Assembly (NCBI GenBank): GCA_030432695.1
Contig: JAUILN010000008.1
Coordinates: 1 to 64,000, forward strand
Direction of reading: 5' to 3'
Source: a bacterium
GTDB taxonomy: Bacteria > Planctomycetota > UBA1135 > UBA2386
DNA length: 64,000 nucleotides
This document shows positions 16,802 through 26,225 of this stretch, one piece after another. The translations under genes were made by a program, and so were the position numbers. Under the pieces are notes generated by a model. The model was not told the DNA's origin and ran no database searches. It was given only the letters and a program-made list of their open reading frames with translations. How positions within the stretch are numbered: the first letter of the stretch is position 1; every line of letters begins with the position of its first letter.

Positions 16802-19306
16802 GTGACTCGGAACTCATCATCTTCGGGCTCTGCGGAGCTTCTTCAGCTGGTCCTGTCGCGCCTCCACAAGGTCAAACGGAGCGGAAGCGGTTACAGCGCC
16901 CTCTGCCCCGCGCACGACGACAGCAGGGCGAGCTTGTCGGTCGACGTTGGCGACGACGGACGCATCCTCGTGCACTGCCACGCAGGCTGCTCGCAGCAGG
17001 ACGTAGCCAGCGCCATGGGACTGAATCTGGCACAGCTGTTCTGCGAGGACAGCGACGCCGCGCTCCCCGACAAGCGCCCTCGCCCCAAGGCACGCGGATG
17101 GAAGTCGCTGGAGGCCGCGGCGACCGGACTCGCCGAGTTCCTCGAAGGCTCGGTGACTTCCATCCACCCATACCCACTCGTTGACGGCACGACCTCGTTC
17201 GCGGTGATCCGGTTCCAAACCGACGAGGGCAAGACCTACCGCCCCGTGCATCTTGCGCAAGGCCGCTGGCGCACGGGAGATCCTCCCGGCCAATTGCCGC
17301 TGTTCGGACTCAACCACCTGCAGGCCGCAGACGAGATCCTCGTCGTCGAGGGCGAACGTTGCGCCGAACTCGCCCGAGAACTCGGGATCATCGCGACCAC
17401 CAGCGCCCACGGCGCAGAGTCGGCCCTGAAGTCGGACTGGACCCCGATCGCCAGCAAGCGAGTGGTCATCTGGGCCGACGCGGACGCACCTGGCGAAGGC
17501 TACGCACGCGACGTCGTCGCCACGCTGCGAGTTGCCAACCCCCAGATCGAGATCCGGTCGATTCGGATTCCGGGCCTCGCCGACGGCGAGGACATCGTGG
17601 ACTGGCGGGACGATCTCCGTGCCTCCGGCGTGGCCGAAACCGACATCAGCGAGCGCCTCGCGGTCCTGATGGACGGGGCCGAGACCTGGGTCGAAACCAG
17701 TTCTGCGCGTTCTGCGTGTTCTGCGCTTGGGGTCGCGCCTGGGGATTCGTGGCCCTCGCCGCTCCCGATCTTCGACTCGGTCGAGCTGCCTCCCTTCCCG
17801 ATCGCCACCGCGTTCCCACCAGGCTGCCGCCAGCTCAGAGAGTTCGTCGAGGCGGTCGCCCACACGTTCCAGGTGCCTGTGGACCTGCCCGCCCTCCTGG
17901 CACTGGCGACCTTCGGGCTGACGCTCTCCAGGGCCGTCGAGGCCTCGCCACAGCCGGACTGGCAGGAGCCACTGACCCTCTACGTGATGGTGCTCCTGGA
18001 TAGTGGGGAACGAAAGTCCCCTGTCTTCAAGCTGATGATCGGCCCCGTCTACGACTGGCAGCGGCAGCTCCAGCTTTCGATGGAACTCGACATCGCCGAG
18101 GCGGAGAACGACATCGACATCCTCCAGGAGCGCCTAAACCAAGCTCGGAAGGACGCCGCAAAGGGGAAGAACACGAAGCCCGGACAGTCGATCCACGATC
18201 TCGCACGAGAACTCCGAGATCTCGAGTCCTCGAAGCCTTCGGCGCCGAGCCTGATCGCGACGGAATCGACCACCGAGGCAATCGCCGACGTACTGATTGA
18301 GAACAAAGAGCGCGGCATGCTGGCCGCCACGGAGGCCGACATCCTGGACGTCATGCTCGGCCGCTACAGCAGCGGCCGGCCGAACTTCGGGCTCTGGCTC
18401 AGCGGGCACGCAGGAGATCACTACGAAGTGCGACGCAAGGGCCGCGAGCCCATCCGCCTCGCCCGCCCGGCCCTGACGGTGGCACTCGCGATCCAGCCTG
18501 GCGCTATCCAGGACCTCATGTCGTCGGCAGCAGCAGAGGGCCGGGGCCTTCTGGCGCGGTTCCTGTTCTCGTCGCCGAGCTCGATCGTGGGCTATCGGGA
18601 GCTGGAACCGGCTCCGATTCCCACGCCTCTCAGCGACTGGTACGGAGCACGCATCCACAAGCTCCTCGACCGACCCGTGGACACCGACCCGAGGGTCCTC
18701 CGCCTCGATGATGAGGCCGACAAGCTGCTGAGACGCCTACGCGAACGGATCGAGGCGGAACTACGGCCAGGAGGCGAACTCGCCAGCAACAAGCCGTGGG
18801 GCAACAAACTTCCCGGCGCAATCGTCCGGATCGCAGGCATCCTGCACGGCATCAGCGACCCGGACCTGCGATGCACGACGATCAACGGGGAGACGATGGC
18901 TGCAGCCATCGCGTGGGCACCCTACCTCCTCGCCCACCAGCGGTTCGTGGCCTCCCAGGCAGGACTCGACACCACCGCCCTGGTGGCCCAGAGGATCCTC
19001 GAGTGGGCTCACCGCGAGCGGAAGACCGACTTCTCACGCAGGGACGCATTCAACGGAGTCCGCGGCCGCCTGGCCCGCAGGACGAAGGACATCGACGAGG
19101 CGCTCGATTTCCTCCAAGACCTCGGCTGGATCCGAGCGATGGAGAAGACTCCACCGAGGAACCCGGCAGGTGGAAGGAAGCCCAGCCCACGCTTCGAGGT
19201 GAATCCCGCAGCATCGAGTTCTGACGACGCACCCACTACGCAGAACACGCACAACGCGCAGAACTGCACCGCGGCAGACGAGGAGGCGACCGATGCCGAC
19301 TCCTGA
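16802..19306 (+). CDS. CHC2/Toprim primase with DUF3987 helicase-like domain
   Basis: The 834-residue replication protein of the element carries a CHC2-type zinc finger at about residues 36-65 (CPAHDDSRASLSVD...VHCHAGC) and a Toprim fold with ILVVEGE and VIWADADAPG (residues 170-270). A large DUF3987-type region from about 310 to 770 follows. The layout matches primase-helicases of phages and integrative plasmids that start their own replication. The GTG start is preceded by GGAGGCAG, 142 bases after the QueC-like gene. Its 3' end overlaps the next gene by 14 bases, starting a chain of tightly coupled genes that runs to 22078. Confidence 0.85.
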   Translation: MTRNSSSSGSAELLQLVLSRLHKVKRSGSGYSALCPAHDDSRASLSVDVGDDGRILVHCHAGCSQQDVASAMGLNLAQLFCEDSDAALPDKRPRPKARGWKSLEAAATGLAEFLEGSVTSIHPYPLVDGTTSFAVIRFQTDEGKTYRPVHLAQGRWRTGDPPGQLPLFGLNHLQAADEILVVEGERCAELARELGIIATTSAHGAESALKSDWTPIASKRVVIWADADAPGEGYARDVVATLRVANPQIEIRSIRIPGLADGEDIVDWRDDLRASGVAETDISERLAVLMDGAETWVETSSARSACSALGVAPGDSWPSPLPIFDSVELPPFPIATAFPPGCRQLREFVEAVAHTFQVPVDLPALLALATFGLTLSRAVEASPQPDWQEPLTLYVMVLLDSGERKSPVFKLMIGPVYDWQRQLQLSMELDIAEAENDIDILQERLNQARKDAAKGKNTKPGQSIHDLARELRDLESSKPSAPSLIATESTTEAIADVLIENKERGMLAATEADILDVMLGRYSSGRPNFGLWLSGHAGDHYEVRRKGREPIRLARPALTVALAIQPGAIQDLMSSAAAEGRGLLARFLFSSPSSIVGYRELEPAPIPTPLSDWYGARIHKLLDRPVDTDPRVLRLDDEADKLLRRLRERIEAELRPGGELASNKPWGNKLPGAIVRIAGILHGISDPDLRCTTINGETMAAAIAWAPYLLAHQRFVASQAGLDTTALVAQRILEWAHRERKTDFSRRDAFNGVRGRLARRTKDIDEALDFLQDLGWIRAMEKTPPRNPAGGRKPSPRFEVNPAASSSDDAPTTQNTHNAQNCTAADEEATDADS

Positions 19307-19577
19307 ACTCCGCATCCGCTCCTGGGTCCGCGCCACCAACGACGAGCTGCGCGGCGGATTGCTCGGCTACCTCACGCTCGACTTCGGCCCGCTGGTCTTG
19401 GACTCGCTGGCCGTCCGCCGCACCGCCGACGGCAGGGTCACGCTGTCGTACCCCGAGCGCCGCGACCGAGCTGGCCGCCGCCACGCGATCTTCCGTCCCC
19501 GCGACGACGCCGCCCGCCGCACCCTAGAGCGCGCCATCCTCGGCGAACTGGCGCTCCAGCAGGAGGTCGAGCCATGA
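19293..19577 (+). CDS. SpoVG-like small protein of the mobile element
   Basis: The 94-residue product resembles SpoVG-type proteins in phages and plasmids: RIRSWVRATN, then GLLGYLTLDFGPLVLDSLAVRRTADGRVTLSYP and the helix RTLERAILGEL. SpoVG proteins bind RNA or DNA and act as regulators. GAGGAGG lies just upstream of the ATG inside the end of the primase gene. The chromosome carries its own larger SpoVG at 43 kb, from which this differs strongly. Confidence 0.65.
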   Translation: MPTPELRIRSWVRATNDELRGGLLGYLTLDFGPLVLDSLAVRRTADGRVTLSYPERRDRAGRRHAIFRPRDDAARRTLERAILGELALQQEVEP

Positions 19578-19789
19578 GGTCCACCGACCCCGCCGGCCTC
19601 ACCGCCCACGAGCGACTGGCCGAGATCGCCCACCTCCTAGCGACCGGCTACTGGCGCTGGATCGCCCGGGAATGCGACCCCGAGAGTGATCGCGATTCCC
19701 CGCGAGATCGACTTGCTGTCACCCGCCGAGTCGAGGCTCCATGTGCTGCACACGCTATGAGCCCACAGAACACGGAGGGCGCCGCATGA
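19574..19789 (+). CDS. Small hypothetical protein
   Basis: The 71-residue product is unrecognised. It begins in an ATGA overlap with the SpoVG-like gene and ends in an ATGA overlap with the DUF2924 gene, so its place in a continuous coupled chain supports translation. The N-terminal half (TAHERLAEIAHLLATGYWRWI) is helical; the C-terminal half has low-complexity, shadow-like sequence, so the true stop or function may be limited to coupling. Confidence 0.5.
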   Translation: MRSTDPAGLTAHERLAEIAHLLATGYWRWIARECDPESDRDSPRDRLAVTRRVEAPCAAHAMSPQNTEGAA

Positions 19790-20250
19790 CGACCATCGCC
19801 CAGCAGCTTCGCGAGCTGCACGACCTCACCCCCGCCGACCTCGCCGTGCGCTACGAGGAACTGTTCGAGAAGCAGCCGCGGATCCGCAACAAGGCGTGGT
19901 TGCGCCGGCAGGTCGCCTGGAGGCTCCAGGAGCGGGAATACGGCGGCCTGTCGCCCCGTGCCAAGGCCCGGCTCGAGGACCTGATCGCCCAGATCGACCT
20001 TCCGCTGGCCCGGCCCGAGCCGAAGCGCCAGCAGCGCAAGCGGGCCTCCAACCAGCGCGAGCTGATGGTCGGCACGACGCTGACCAGGACCTGGCACGAC
20101 CAGGAGATCCAGGTCGAGGTCCGCGAGAACGGCTTCGAGTGGGACGGGACGCTCTACAAGTCGCTGTCCGCGATCGCCCGCGCGGTCACCGGCGCGACCT
20201 GGTCCGGCCCTCTGTTCTTCGGCATCAAGGGCCGGAAGGCGGCCCGATGA
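19786..20250 (+). CDS. DUF2924 domain protein
   Basis: The 154-residue product matches DUF2924 proteins: an N-terminal helical segment (ELHDLTPADLAVRYEELF...NKAWLRRQVAWRLQE, residues 8-50), a basic linker, then a small beta domain with GTTLTRTWHDQEIQVEV and the terminal YKSLSAIARAVTGATWSGPLFFGIK. Such genes almost always lie directly before a large serine recombinase, as here with an ATGA overlap, and are thought to aid it. The exact role is unknown. Confidence 0.8.
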   Translation: MTTIAQQLRELHDLTPADLAVRYEELFEKQPRIRNKAWLRRQVAWRLQEREYGGLSPRAKARLEDLIAQIDLPLARPEPKRQQRKRASNQRELMVGTTLTRTWHDQEIQVEVRENGFEWDGTLYKSLSAIARAVTGATWSGPLFFGIKGRKAAR

Positions 20251-21731
20251 TCGCCCGCGCACCGGTTCGCCAGCTCCGGGCCGCGGTCTACACGCGCAAG
20301 AGCGTGGCCGAGGGCCTGGAGCAGGAGTTCAACAGCCTCCACGCCCAGCGGGCAGCGTGCGAGTCCTACATCCGCAGCCAGGAACACGAGGGCTGGATCG
20401 CGCTCGACCGACGCTACGACGACGGCGGATTCAGCGGTGCCAACCTGGAGCGTCCCGCGTTCCAGATGCTCCTTAGAGACATCGAGAACGGGCTCGTCGA
20501 CGCGGTCGTGGTCTATCGGATGGACCGGCTCTCGCGCCGGCTGCTCGACATCGCCCGGCTGATCGAGCTATTCGAGCAGCACGACGTCGCGATGGTGTCG
20601 GTGACCGAACGAATCGACACCTCGACGATCGTTGGCCGATTGAGTTTGAACATGCTGATGTCCTTCGCCGAGTACGAGCGCGAGCTCATCGGCGAACGGA
20701 TCCGCCACAAGAAGCGGGCGACCGCCGAGCGCGGGCACTGGTGCGGCGGCCGGCCCATCCTCGGCTACGACACCGCCGACAAGCGCCTGGTCGTGAACCC
20801 CGACGAGGCCGAGCAGGTGCGCGAGACTTTCCAGCTCTACCTCGAACGCGGGTCCCTGAGCCGGACCGTCGCCGAGCTGAACCGGCGCGGCTGGGCCAAC
20901 AAGATCCATGTCACCCGCCACGGCAAGACGATCGGCGGGCAGCCGTTCACGAGGACCACGCTGTCGGCGCTGCTCGGCAACCCACTGCTCCGCGGGCTCG
21001 TCCGCTGCGGCGACGAACTGGTCGACGGAGTCCACGAGCCGATCGTCGAGTCTGGGCTCTGGGACGCGGTGCAGGCCCAGCTCCGGTCCAACGGCCGGTC
21101 CGGCGGGTCGAAGACTAAGAACAAGACCGGCGCCCTCCTGCGCGGCCTGGTGCGCTGCGGACGGTGCGGCTCCCCGATGCTCCACACCTTCACGACCCGC
21201 GGCCAGCGACGCTACGGCTACTACCTCTGCGCGCGGGCGCACAACGAGGGAGCGACGACCTGCCCGGACACCCGAGTGTCGGCTGGAGACTTCGAGCGGT
21301 TCGTGGTCGAGCAGATCCGGGCCATGGGCACGGACGAGACGCTCTTGGCCAGGACGGCCACAGCAGCCGAGCGGATCGCAAAGGAACGACTGGCCGAGAT
21401 CGGCGACGAGCGCGCGCGCATCGAGCGGCAGCTCCGGCACCTGGACGAGGAGGCGACGCAGGAGCAAAAGGCGGCCCTGTTGCAGCGCGACCGCGACCTC
21501 GAGCGCGAGGAGGCCACGATCGGCGACGGCACCATCGACGCCGACGTCCTCCGGACCGCACTCGCCGGCTTCGAGCCGGTCTGGACCGAGCTGTTCCCCG
21601 CCGAGCAGGAGCGGATCCTCCAGCTGCTGATCGAGCGGATCATCTACTACCCGGACGCGAAGGACGTCGAGATCGCGCTGAGACCGTGCGGGATCGAGGC
21701 GCTGGCCACGGAGGCAGGAGACGAACGATGA
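20247..21731 (+). CDS. Large serine recombinase
   Basis: The 494-residue product has an N-terminal resolvase domain with the nucleophile context VYTRKSVAEG (Ser at about 17) and RMDRLSRR. A recombinase domain follows, then a zinc-ribbon domain (LVRCGRCGSPM...CARAH...TTCPDTRV, about 305-345) and a coiled-coil C-terminus (about 370-430). Enzymes of this class catalyse integration or excision of phages and mobile islands. The element thus carries two different intact recombinases. The start is the ATG in the ATGA overlap with DUF2924; a longer frame upstream is the shadow of that gene. Confidence 0.9.
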   Translation: MIARAPVRQLRAAVYTRKSVAEGLEQEFNSLHAQRAACESYIRSQEHEGWIALDRRYDDGGFSGANLERPAFQMLLRDIENGLVDAVVVYRMDRLSRRLLDIARLIELFEQHDVAMVSVTERIDTSTIVGRLSLNMLMSFAEYERELIGERIRHKKRATAERGHWCGGRPILGYDTADKRLVVNPDEAEQVRETFQLYLERGSLSRTVAELNRRGWANKIHVTRHGKTIGGQPFTRTTLSALLGNPLLRGLVRCGDELVDGVHEPIVESGLWDAVQAQLRSNGRSGGSKTKNKTGALLRGLVRCGRCGSPMLHTFTTRGQRRYGYYLCARAHNEGATTCPDTRVSAGDFERFVVEQIRAMGTDETLLARTATAAERIAKERLAEIGDERARIERQLRHLDEEATQEQKAALLQRDRDLEREEATIGDGTIDADVLRTALAGFEPVWTELFPAEQERILQLLIERIIYYPDAKDVEIALRPCGIEALATEAGDER

Positions 21732-22078
21732 AGCTACGCGCGAGATTCGGACCGGAGCGGAAGGCGACGCGGACGACCAGGGAACCGCGGGCGGACGCCG
21801 AACACGATGACGCGTCTCCAGCGGCGAGGAACCTCGCGCTCGCGCACTACCTCGCCCGCCTGATCGACCACGGAGTCCTCGCGGACCAGACGCAGGCGGC
21901 GCAGGCGCTCGGGGTCAGTCAGCCCAGGGTCACGCACCTGCTGGGGCTGACGCTGCTCTCGCCGGAGCTCCAGGAGGCGATCCTGCTCGGCGACGCTGCG
22001 CCGGGTGACAAAGAGCTGCGCGCGGTCGCGCGGGAATCGGCCTGGGAAGCGCAAGGCGCGATCCTCGTCACGACCTGA
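21728..22078 (+). CDS. KorB/ParB-type helix-turn-helix protein
   Basis: The 116-residue product has a helix-turn-helix at about residues 52-75 (QTQAAQALGVSQPRVTHLLGLTLLSPELQEAIL) of the kind found in ParB/KorB and small regulators linked to serine recombinases. It overlaps the recombinase stop by ATGA and ends the coupled chain that starts at 16802. It probably regulates the element or helps recombination directionality. Confidence 0.7.
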   Translation: MKLRARFGPERKATRTTREPRADAEHDDASPAARNLALAHYLARLIDHGVLADQTQAAQALGVSQPRVTHLLGLTLLSPELQEAILLGDAAPGDKELRAVARESAWEAQGAILVTT

Positions 22079-22084
22079 CCTGGC

Positions 22085-22382
22085 AGCGCCCTTCGGGAGA
22101 ACGCGAACAACCAGCCGGCCGCTGGAACGGTGCCCGCCCGGATCCGCGACCTGAAGACGACCGAGCGCTTCACCAGACTGCAGCGACACCTCCAACGCCG
22201 GGCTTGACGCCGATCGCGAAGAGAGCAAAGAGAATCCGGCCGGAATGGACAGCGAGTTCCGGCTACCGGACTGCGCCGAGCGCGGCGAGCTCGGCCGTTC
22301 GCAGCGAACGCCACCCCGCGATTCCGGCCGCGGAGCGCCGTGGATGAGGCCCTTCAGGGTCGGCTGACTCTTCGTACAGCAC
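22085..22382 (+). pseudogene. Remnant of an rve transposon (C-terminus plus right end)
   Basis: A frame ending at 22206 (TTERFTRLQRHLQRRA) matches the last residues of the transposases elsewhere in the window (VTERLGGLLRHYERAA). It is followed by a diverged right end finishing CTTCGTACAGCAC at about 22382. Only about 40 residues of the enzyme remain. It marks the junction between the integrative element and the Hachiman locus. Confidence 0.65.
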
Positions 22383-22402
22383 GGTATCGGGCGCTGCCTT
22401 CA

Positions 22403-25093
22403 TCACGAAGAAGCGTCCTTCACGCCCGTCCTCGCCCTGTGCTGCTTGAGGACTCGTTCGATCTCTCGCGTCACCAACGCAGGCAGCGAAGCGTGGCTCC
22501 ACAGCTCCCTGTTGGCCTCAAGCCAGTGGAGTACTTGAGACTCGGTCAGGGAGTCCGCCGCGATGAGTTCCGAGACCGCGATCGTCGAGGTGCGAGAGAG
22601 GCCGACGCCGATCAGCGCGATCTGGGTCTGCTGGTTAACTCCGAGCTCCAAGAATATATCGAAGAGAGGAACCTGCTCGAGTAGGTCTTCGCGCCCGATC
22701 TCTCTGAGGTGCTGCCGAAGCACGTCGCCGTAGCAGCTCAGCCCGCGCGGCGCCTCGAAGCGAGCGATCTGCTCCACCTCGTTCATCACCGCCCTGATTG
22801 CGACCGCTTGGTCAGCCGGCTCTCCCTTCTTCGTGTAGTAGTCGATGCGGTCCTGAATGAGGCGGGCAAGCGGGAATCCACACATCCACCGCGTGACAAG
22901 CAGAGCGAGCATGAACGTACGTCCGCCCTTGCCGCCGAGGTTCGGGCACGCCCGCCGACAAAGCCGGGCAAGAACGCCCGCGTAGACCTTGGCGGCGTCG
23001 TTGCTGGCAGGATCAGCGGGCAGCAGTTCTTCGACGTCGCCTTTGCGCTCTCGAAAGTACTCAAGCAGGTCGTGGAGCGCGAAGGGGCTGATGCCCGGAT
23101 TCCGGGCGATGATGTCGGGCTCGATCCCGAGAGATTCTACCGCCTCCCTTACCGCGTCCGACAGGCCATCAAGGCTTCCCGCTTCGTATCGTCTCGCCCA
23201 CGGCGCCTCAAGCAGCCCTCCGTAGCGGACGTGAATCCCTGCAAGATACGAGAACACATACTCGAACTCGGGACGCTTCTTGGCAGCTTCCAGCGGCGCT
23301 CGGTCCTTAATGAACTGGACGAGCTCGGCTGGCACTCGAAGAACGTCGTCAGTCGTGCGCTGGATAGGCTGCCGCGCGCGCTCGCGCGGCGGGCCGTTTG
23401 GTCCCCATAGGTCCTCCCGGTCAGGGTCAATGCAGAAGATGTTCCCTTGGAACTCTTTGCCCCACCTCCCGGCGCGGCCAGCGAGGTTCCAGAAATCCTC
23501 TGCCGACAACGGTTTGCCGCGGCCCTTCTGTGGCCCGCGCATGAAGATGTTGCGGCACGACATATTGACCCCTTCGATCAGTGTCGACGTGCAGACGAGA
23601 TACTTGATCGTGCCCGCGGTAAAGAGGCGCTCGATCTCCTCACGGATGAGCAAGGGCATATTGCCGTAATGGAAAGCCACGCCTCGCCGCAGGTAGGTCG
23701 CCAAAAGAAACTTCCTATGCACGACGTGCTGCGCGAGCTCAACGAGCTTTCGCAAATCCTTCGAGGAGTCGTCGACATCAGCGCCGATGAGGTCGTATAG
23801 CTGACCAGCAATCTTCTCTGCGTGTGCAGCGCCATTTACGTAGACGATGTTTCCATGGGAACACCCTGCGACCGCATGAGCAACGAACGACAATCGCTTG
23901 CTCTCGGGGCTCGGCGAAGCTTCGAGCTCGACGAATCCGAGTGAGACACGTGCGTCTCGCACGCAAATTGATATATCCCAGAGTTTCGGCTTGCGCGGCC
24001 GCTGAGCCACCCAGAACAGGTTCTGCGTGACTGTGACGTCGTCGTTCGCGAACGCGCTTTTGGCAAGGCTGCCCCCCGCATCAGCGAGCAGCACCTCCGG
24101 GTTGCTCGTCATCGGGCTAGCGAAGAGCACTCGCAGCTCCGCGTTCGCCTCCCCGAGCCGCTCGATGACGTCCTGCAGCAGCACACCACGCTGCCGGTCT
24201 CCAACCTTGTGCGCCTCGTCCACGATGAGCGCGCGGACCTCGAGGTCTGGGTGCGACGACAGAAGGATATGAAGGCGCTCCTGCGTGAATACGAGAACAC
24301 GGCGTTGAACCGGCGGAGTCGACTCGTCCACCTTCAGCACTGGCAACGCAGAAACCGATACGTCAGCGAGCCCCTCCTGCACGAACAGTTCGCGAAGGTC
24401 TCGCTCCACCTGGCTGATAAGCGCCCGCGTTGGGACGAGGTAAACGACGGTGGCGACCTTTGACGCCCGCACGAGCTCGCAGATCCAGCGCGCTAGGATA
24501 AATGACTTTCCCGCGGACGTCGGCGCCGAAACGGACATCCATCCCAGGTGTTGGACTTCGTCCCATAGTCGCTTCTGGAAGCGATTCACCCGCAGCGGGG
24601 CATCGCCTTGGATCACGATCGAACGCTCGAGAGAACGGCGATCGAAGTCGAGGCGCGCGCCGCCGGGAAGACGCGCCTCGAAGGACGGACGCAACAGTTC
24701 TCTGCGCACCGCCAGAACAATGGCGGGATGGTTCGCGAGCGCGTCGAGAACGAGGGCCGCAGAGTCCCTCTGAACGTCGGTCGCCGACTCGTCGCACAAG
24801 CAGGACTGCGCGATGCGCAGCGCCACTGCTTGACATCGACCGTCATCGGCGTGCGAGTGCGCGCTTGCACATAGGAGCAAGTAGCTCCAGTCATGCTTGA
24901 TCGCCTGGTGTTTGGCAAGCCGAGTGAATCGAGTCCCCACCTCGAGCTCGCCGCATGCTGCGTCTATGACCACGGTGTCCGCGCGCTCGCGGAAGCCTGG
25001 AACATCGAGCAGCCAGCCTCCAAGGTCACGGAGCGCCACGAGAAGCCCTTTTCCCCTTCGACGAACGCGCGCGCTTGGAAGTAGGCGCTCCAT
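22403..25093 (-). CDS. hamB: HamB, helicase of the Hachiman defence system
   Basis: The 896-residue superfamily 2 helicase carries Walker A SAPTSAGKS (191-197) and DEAH (292-295), and a second helicase lobe with YVNGAAHAEKIAG, CTSTLIEGVNMSCRNIFMRG and NLAGRAGRWG (motif VI). It lies directly downstream of a HamA/DUF1837 gene, which is the definition of Hachiman. In characterised systems HamB senses DNA disturbance and releases the HamA nuclease, which destroys DNA in infected cells. The longest start (25093) overlaps hamA by 68 bases. A GTG at 25039 gives a small overlap and may be the true start. Confidence 0.85.
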   Translation of the reverse strand: MERLLPSARVRRRGKGLLVALRDLGGWLLDVPGFRERADTVVIDAACGELEVGTRFTRLAKHQAIKHDWSYLLLCASAHSHADDGRCQAVALRIAQSCLCDESATDVQRDSAALVLDALANHPAIVLAVRRELLRPSFEARLPGGARLDFDRRSLERSIVIQGDAPLRVNRFQKRLWDEVQHLGWMSVSAPTSAGKSFILARWICELVRASKVATVVYLVPTRALISQVERDLRELFVQEGLADVSVSALPVLKVDESTPPVQRRVLVFTQERLHILLSSHPDLEVRALIVDEAHKVGDRQRGVLLQDVIERLGEANAELRVLFASPMTSNPEVLLADAGGSLAKSAFANDDVTVTQNLFWVAQRPRKPKLWDISICVRDARVSLGFVELEASPSPESKRLSFVAHAVAGCSHGNIVYVNGAAHAEKIAGQLYDLIGADVDDSSKDLRKLVELAQHVVHRKFLLATYLRRGVAFHYGNMPLLIREEIERLFTAGTIKYLVCTSTLIEGVNMSCRNIFMRGPQKGRGKPLSAEDFWNLAGRAGRWGKEFQGNIFCIDPDREDLWGPNGPPRERARQPIQRTTDDVLRVPAELVQFIKDRAPLEAAKKRPEFEYVFSYLAGIHVRYGGLLEAPWARRYEAGSLDGLSDAVREAVESLGIEPDIIARNPGISPFALHDLLEYFRERKGDVEELLPADPASNDAAKVYAGVLARLCRRACPNLGGKGGRTFMLALLVTRWMCGFPLARLIQDRIDYYTKKGEPADQAVAIRAVMNEVEQIARFEAPRGLSCYGDVLRQHLREIGREDLLEQVPLFDIFLELGVNQQTQIALIGVGLSRTSTIAVSELIAADSLTESQVLHWLEANRELWSHASLPALVTREIERVLKQHRARTGVKDASS

Positions 25094-26144
25094 TTGGGGC
25101 GCGGGGATCCTCCGCCGCCACCGGTACCGAATGCGTGTCCGACACCTCGGGCGCGCCCTCCTCGGCTGCCGTGCTCAGGCCGAGCCGCTCTCGGAACAGC
25201 CTCCGAAACTCCGCAACGGTTGGGAACGGAACGAACAGAAAGTGCATCGAGAACGCATCGATCTTCTCCTCCGCCACCCGCTTGGCGACGTGCTTCTTCC
25301 ACCCTGGCAATTCCGATGCGATCGCGGAAACGACTGCATCGATGGCGGTGCTGGAGGGTCCCGATGGGTATGCACCGCAGTCGAAGCCCACAAGACAGAG
25401 CCCCCTGAACTCAAGCGAGTTGAAGGCTGGGTCATCGGGGTTAAGGAACTTTTTCAGCGCATTCTCAAGGTCGTCGTTGTCGACGTCGAGATGTCGCTGC
25501 AGCAGCTGCATGTCACGTCTGCTGGCCTCCTGGTCGTGGAGCATCGGGGCCAGCGACTTCAGGCAGTCCCGGACGGCGCTGGTGACGTCGCCGAAGATCT
25601 TGGACTCGCCCCAGTAGAGAAGGAGATTGCCGGTCTGCTCGTCAACGCCCGCGTGAAGACCATCAGCGCCATGGATGTGCATGCGCGTGTTTGTCTTCAG
25701 ACTCATCTTGCAAATGAGCTGCGGGAGCTGAAGAAGCTTCTCCGCAAGCGCGAACAGGAGAAGCTCGCCGCCTTCCCCGCTCTTCACCAGGTCAGTGAAC
25801 AGCGCCCGAGCCTTCATGCACAGCCTGACCACCTTCTGGCTCGATCCCGTGCGATCTTGTTCCTCGCGAGCTGCGCGGTACTCGCTCCTGGGGATCGCGT
25901 AGTCCAAGACGTGCTCGGCGACCGCCTCGACGAGGTCCTCGATTCGCGGACGTCCGTTGCCATCGAGCTTGATGCAGTGGCAGTGCGCGATGATGTTAGT
26001 ACCATCGACGACCACATGGCGCTCGACGTCGTGGAGCAGTGCAGCAAGGTCCGTCGGCGCGCCCCGCGCCAAGCGTGCGAGCGCCGCGGCGAGCGGCTCC
26101 GCCGGCGTCGACGTCGCGCCAATCTCGTCTGCGCTTGTCGTCAA
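25026..26144 (-). CDS. hamA: HamA, DUF1837 nuclease of the Hachiman system
   Basis: The 372-residue product (from the TTG start) matches the DUF1837/HamA family: CKMSLKTNTRMHIHGADGLHAG followed by LLLYWGESKIFGDV, with Asp161 and the GE-x-K residues (180-182) forming a PD-(D/E)xK-type nuclease site. I chose TTG at 26144 because GAGAGGA stands six bases upstream. A GTG at 26216 would add 24 Arg-rich residues without a ribosome site. The C-terminal 50 residues are low-complexity. It is the first gene of the hamA-hamB pair. Confidence 0.82.
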   Translation of the reverse strand: MTTSADEIGATSTPAEPLAAALARLARGAPTDLAALLHDVERHVVVDGTNIIAHCHCIKLDGNGRPRIEDLVEAVAEHVLDYAIPRSEYRAAREEQDRTGSSQKVVRLCMKARALFTDLVKSGEGGELLLFALAEKLLQLPQLICKMSLKTNTRMHIHGADGLHAGVDEQTGNLLLYWGESKIFGDVTSAVRDCLKSLAPMLHDQEASRRDMQLLQRHLDVDNDDLENALKKFLNPDDPAFNSLEFRGLCLVGFDCGAYPSGPSSTAIDAVVSAIASELPGWKKHVAKRVAEEKIDAFSMHFLFVPFPTVAEFRRLFRERLGLSTAAEEGAPEVSDTHSVPVAAEDPRAPNGAPTSKRARSSKGKRASRGAP

Positions 26145-26225
26145 ACTTGGTCCTCTCTCATGTAGGGCACGCCGCGCGCATCGCCGTACTTGGTTGACGA
26201 TACGTTCCCAGGACACCAGACTGCA

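Noticed and set aside
19896..20246. Upstream extension of the serine recombinase frame
   Set aside because: The extra 117 codons are Pro/Arg/Ala-rich and overlap the DUF2924 gene; the ATGA start at 20247 fits the coupled chain of genes.
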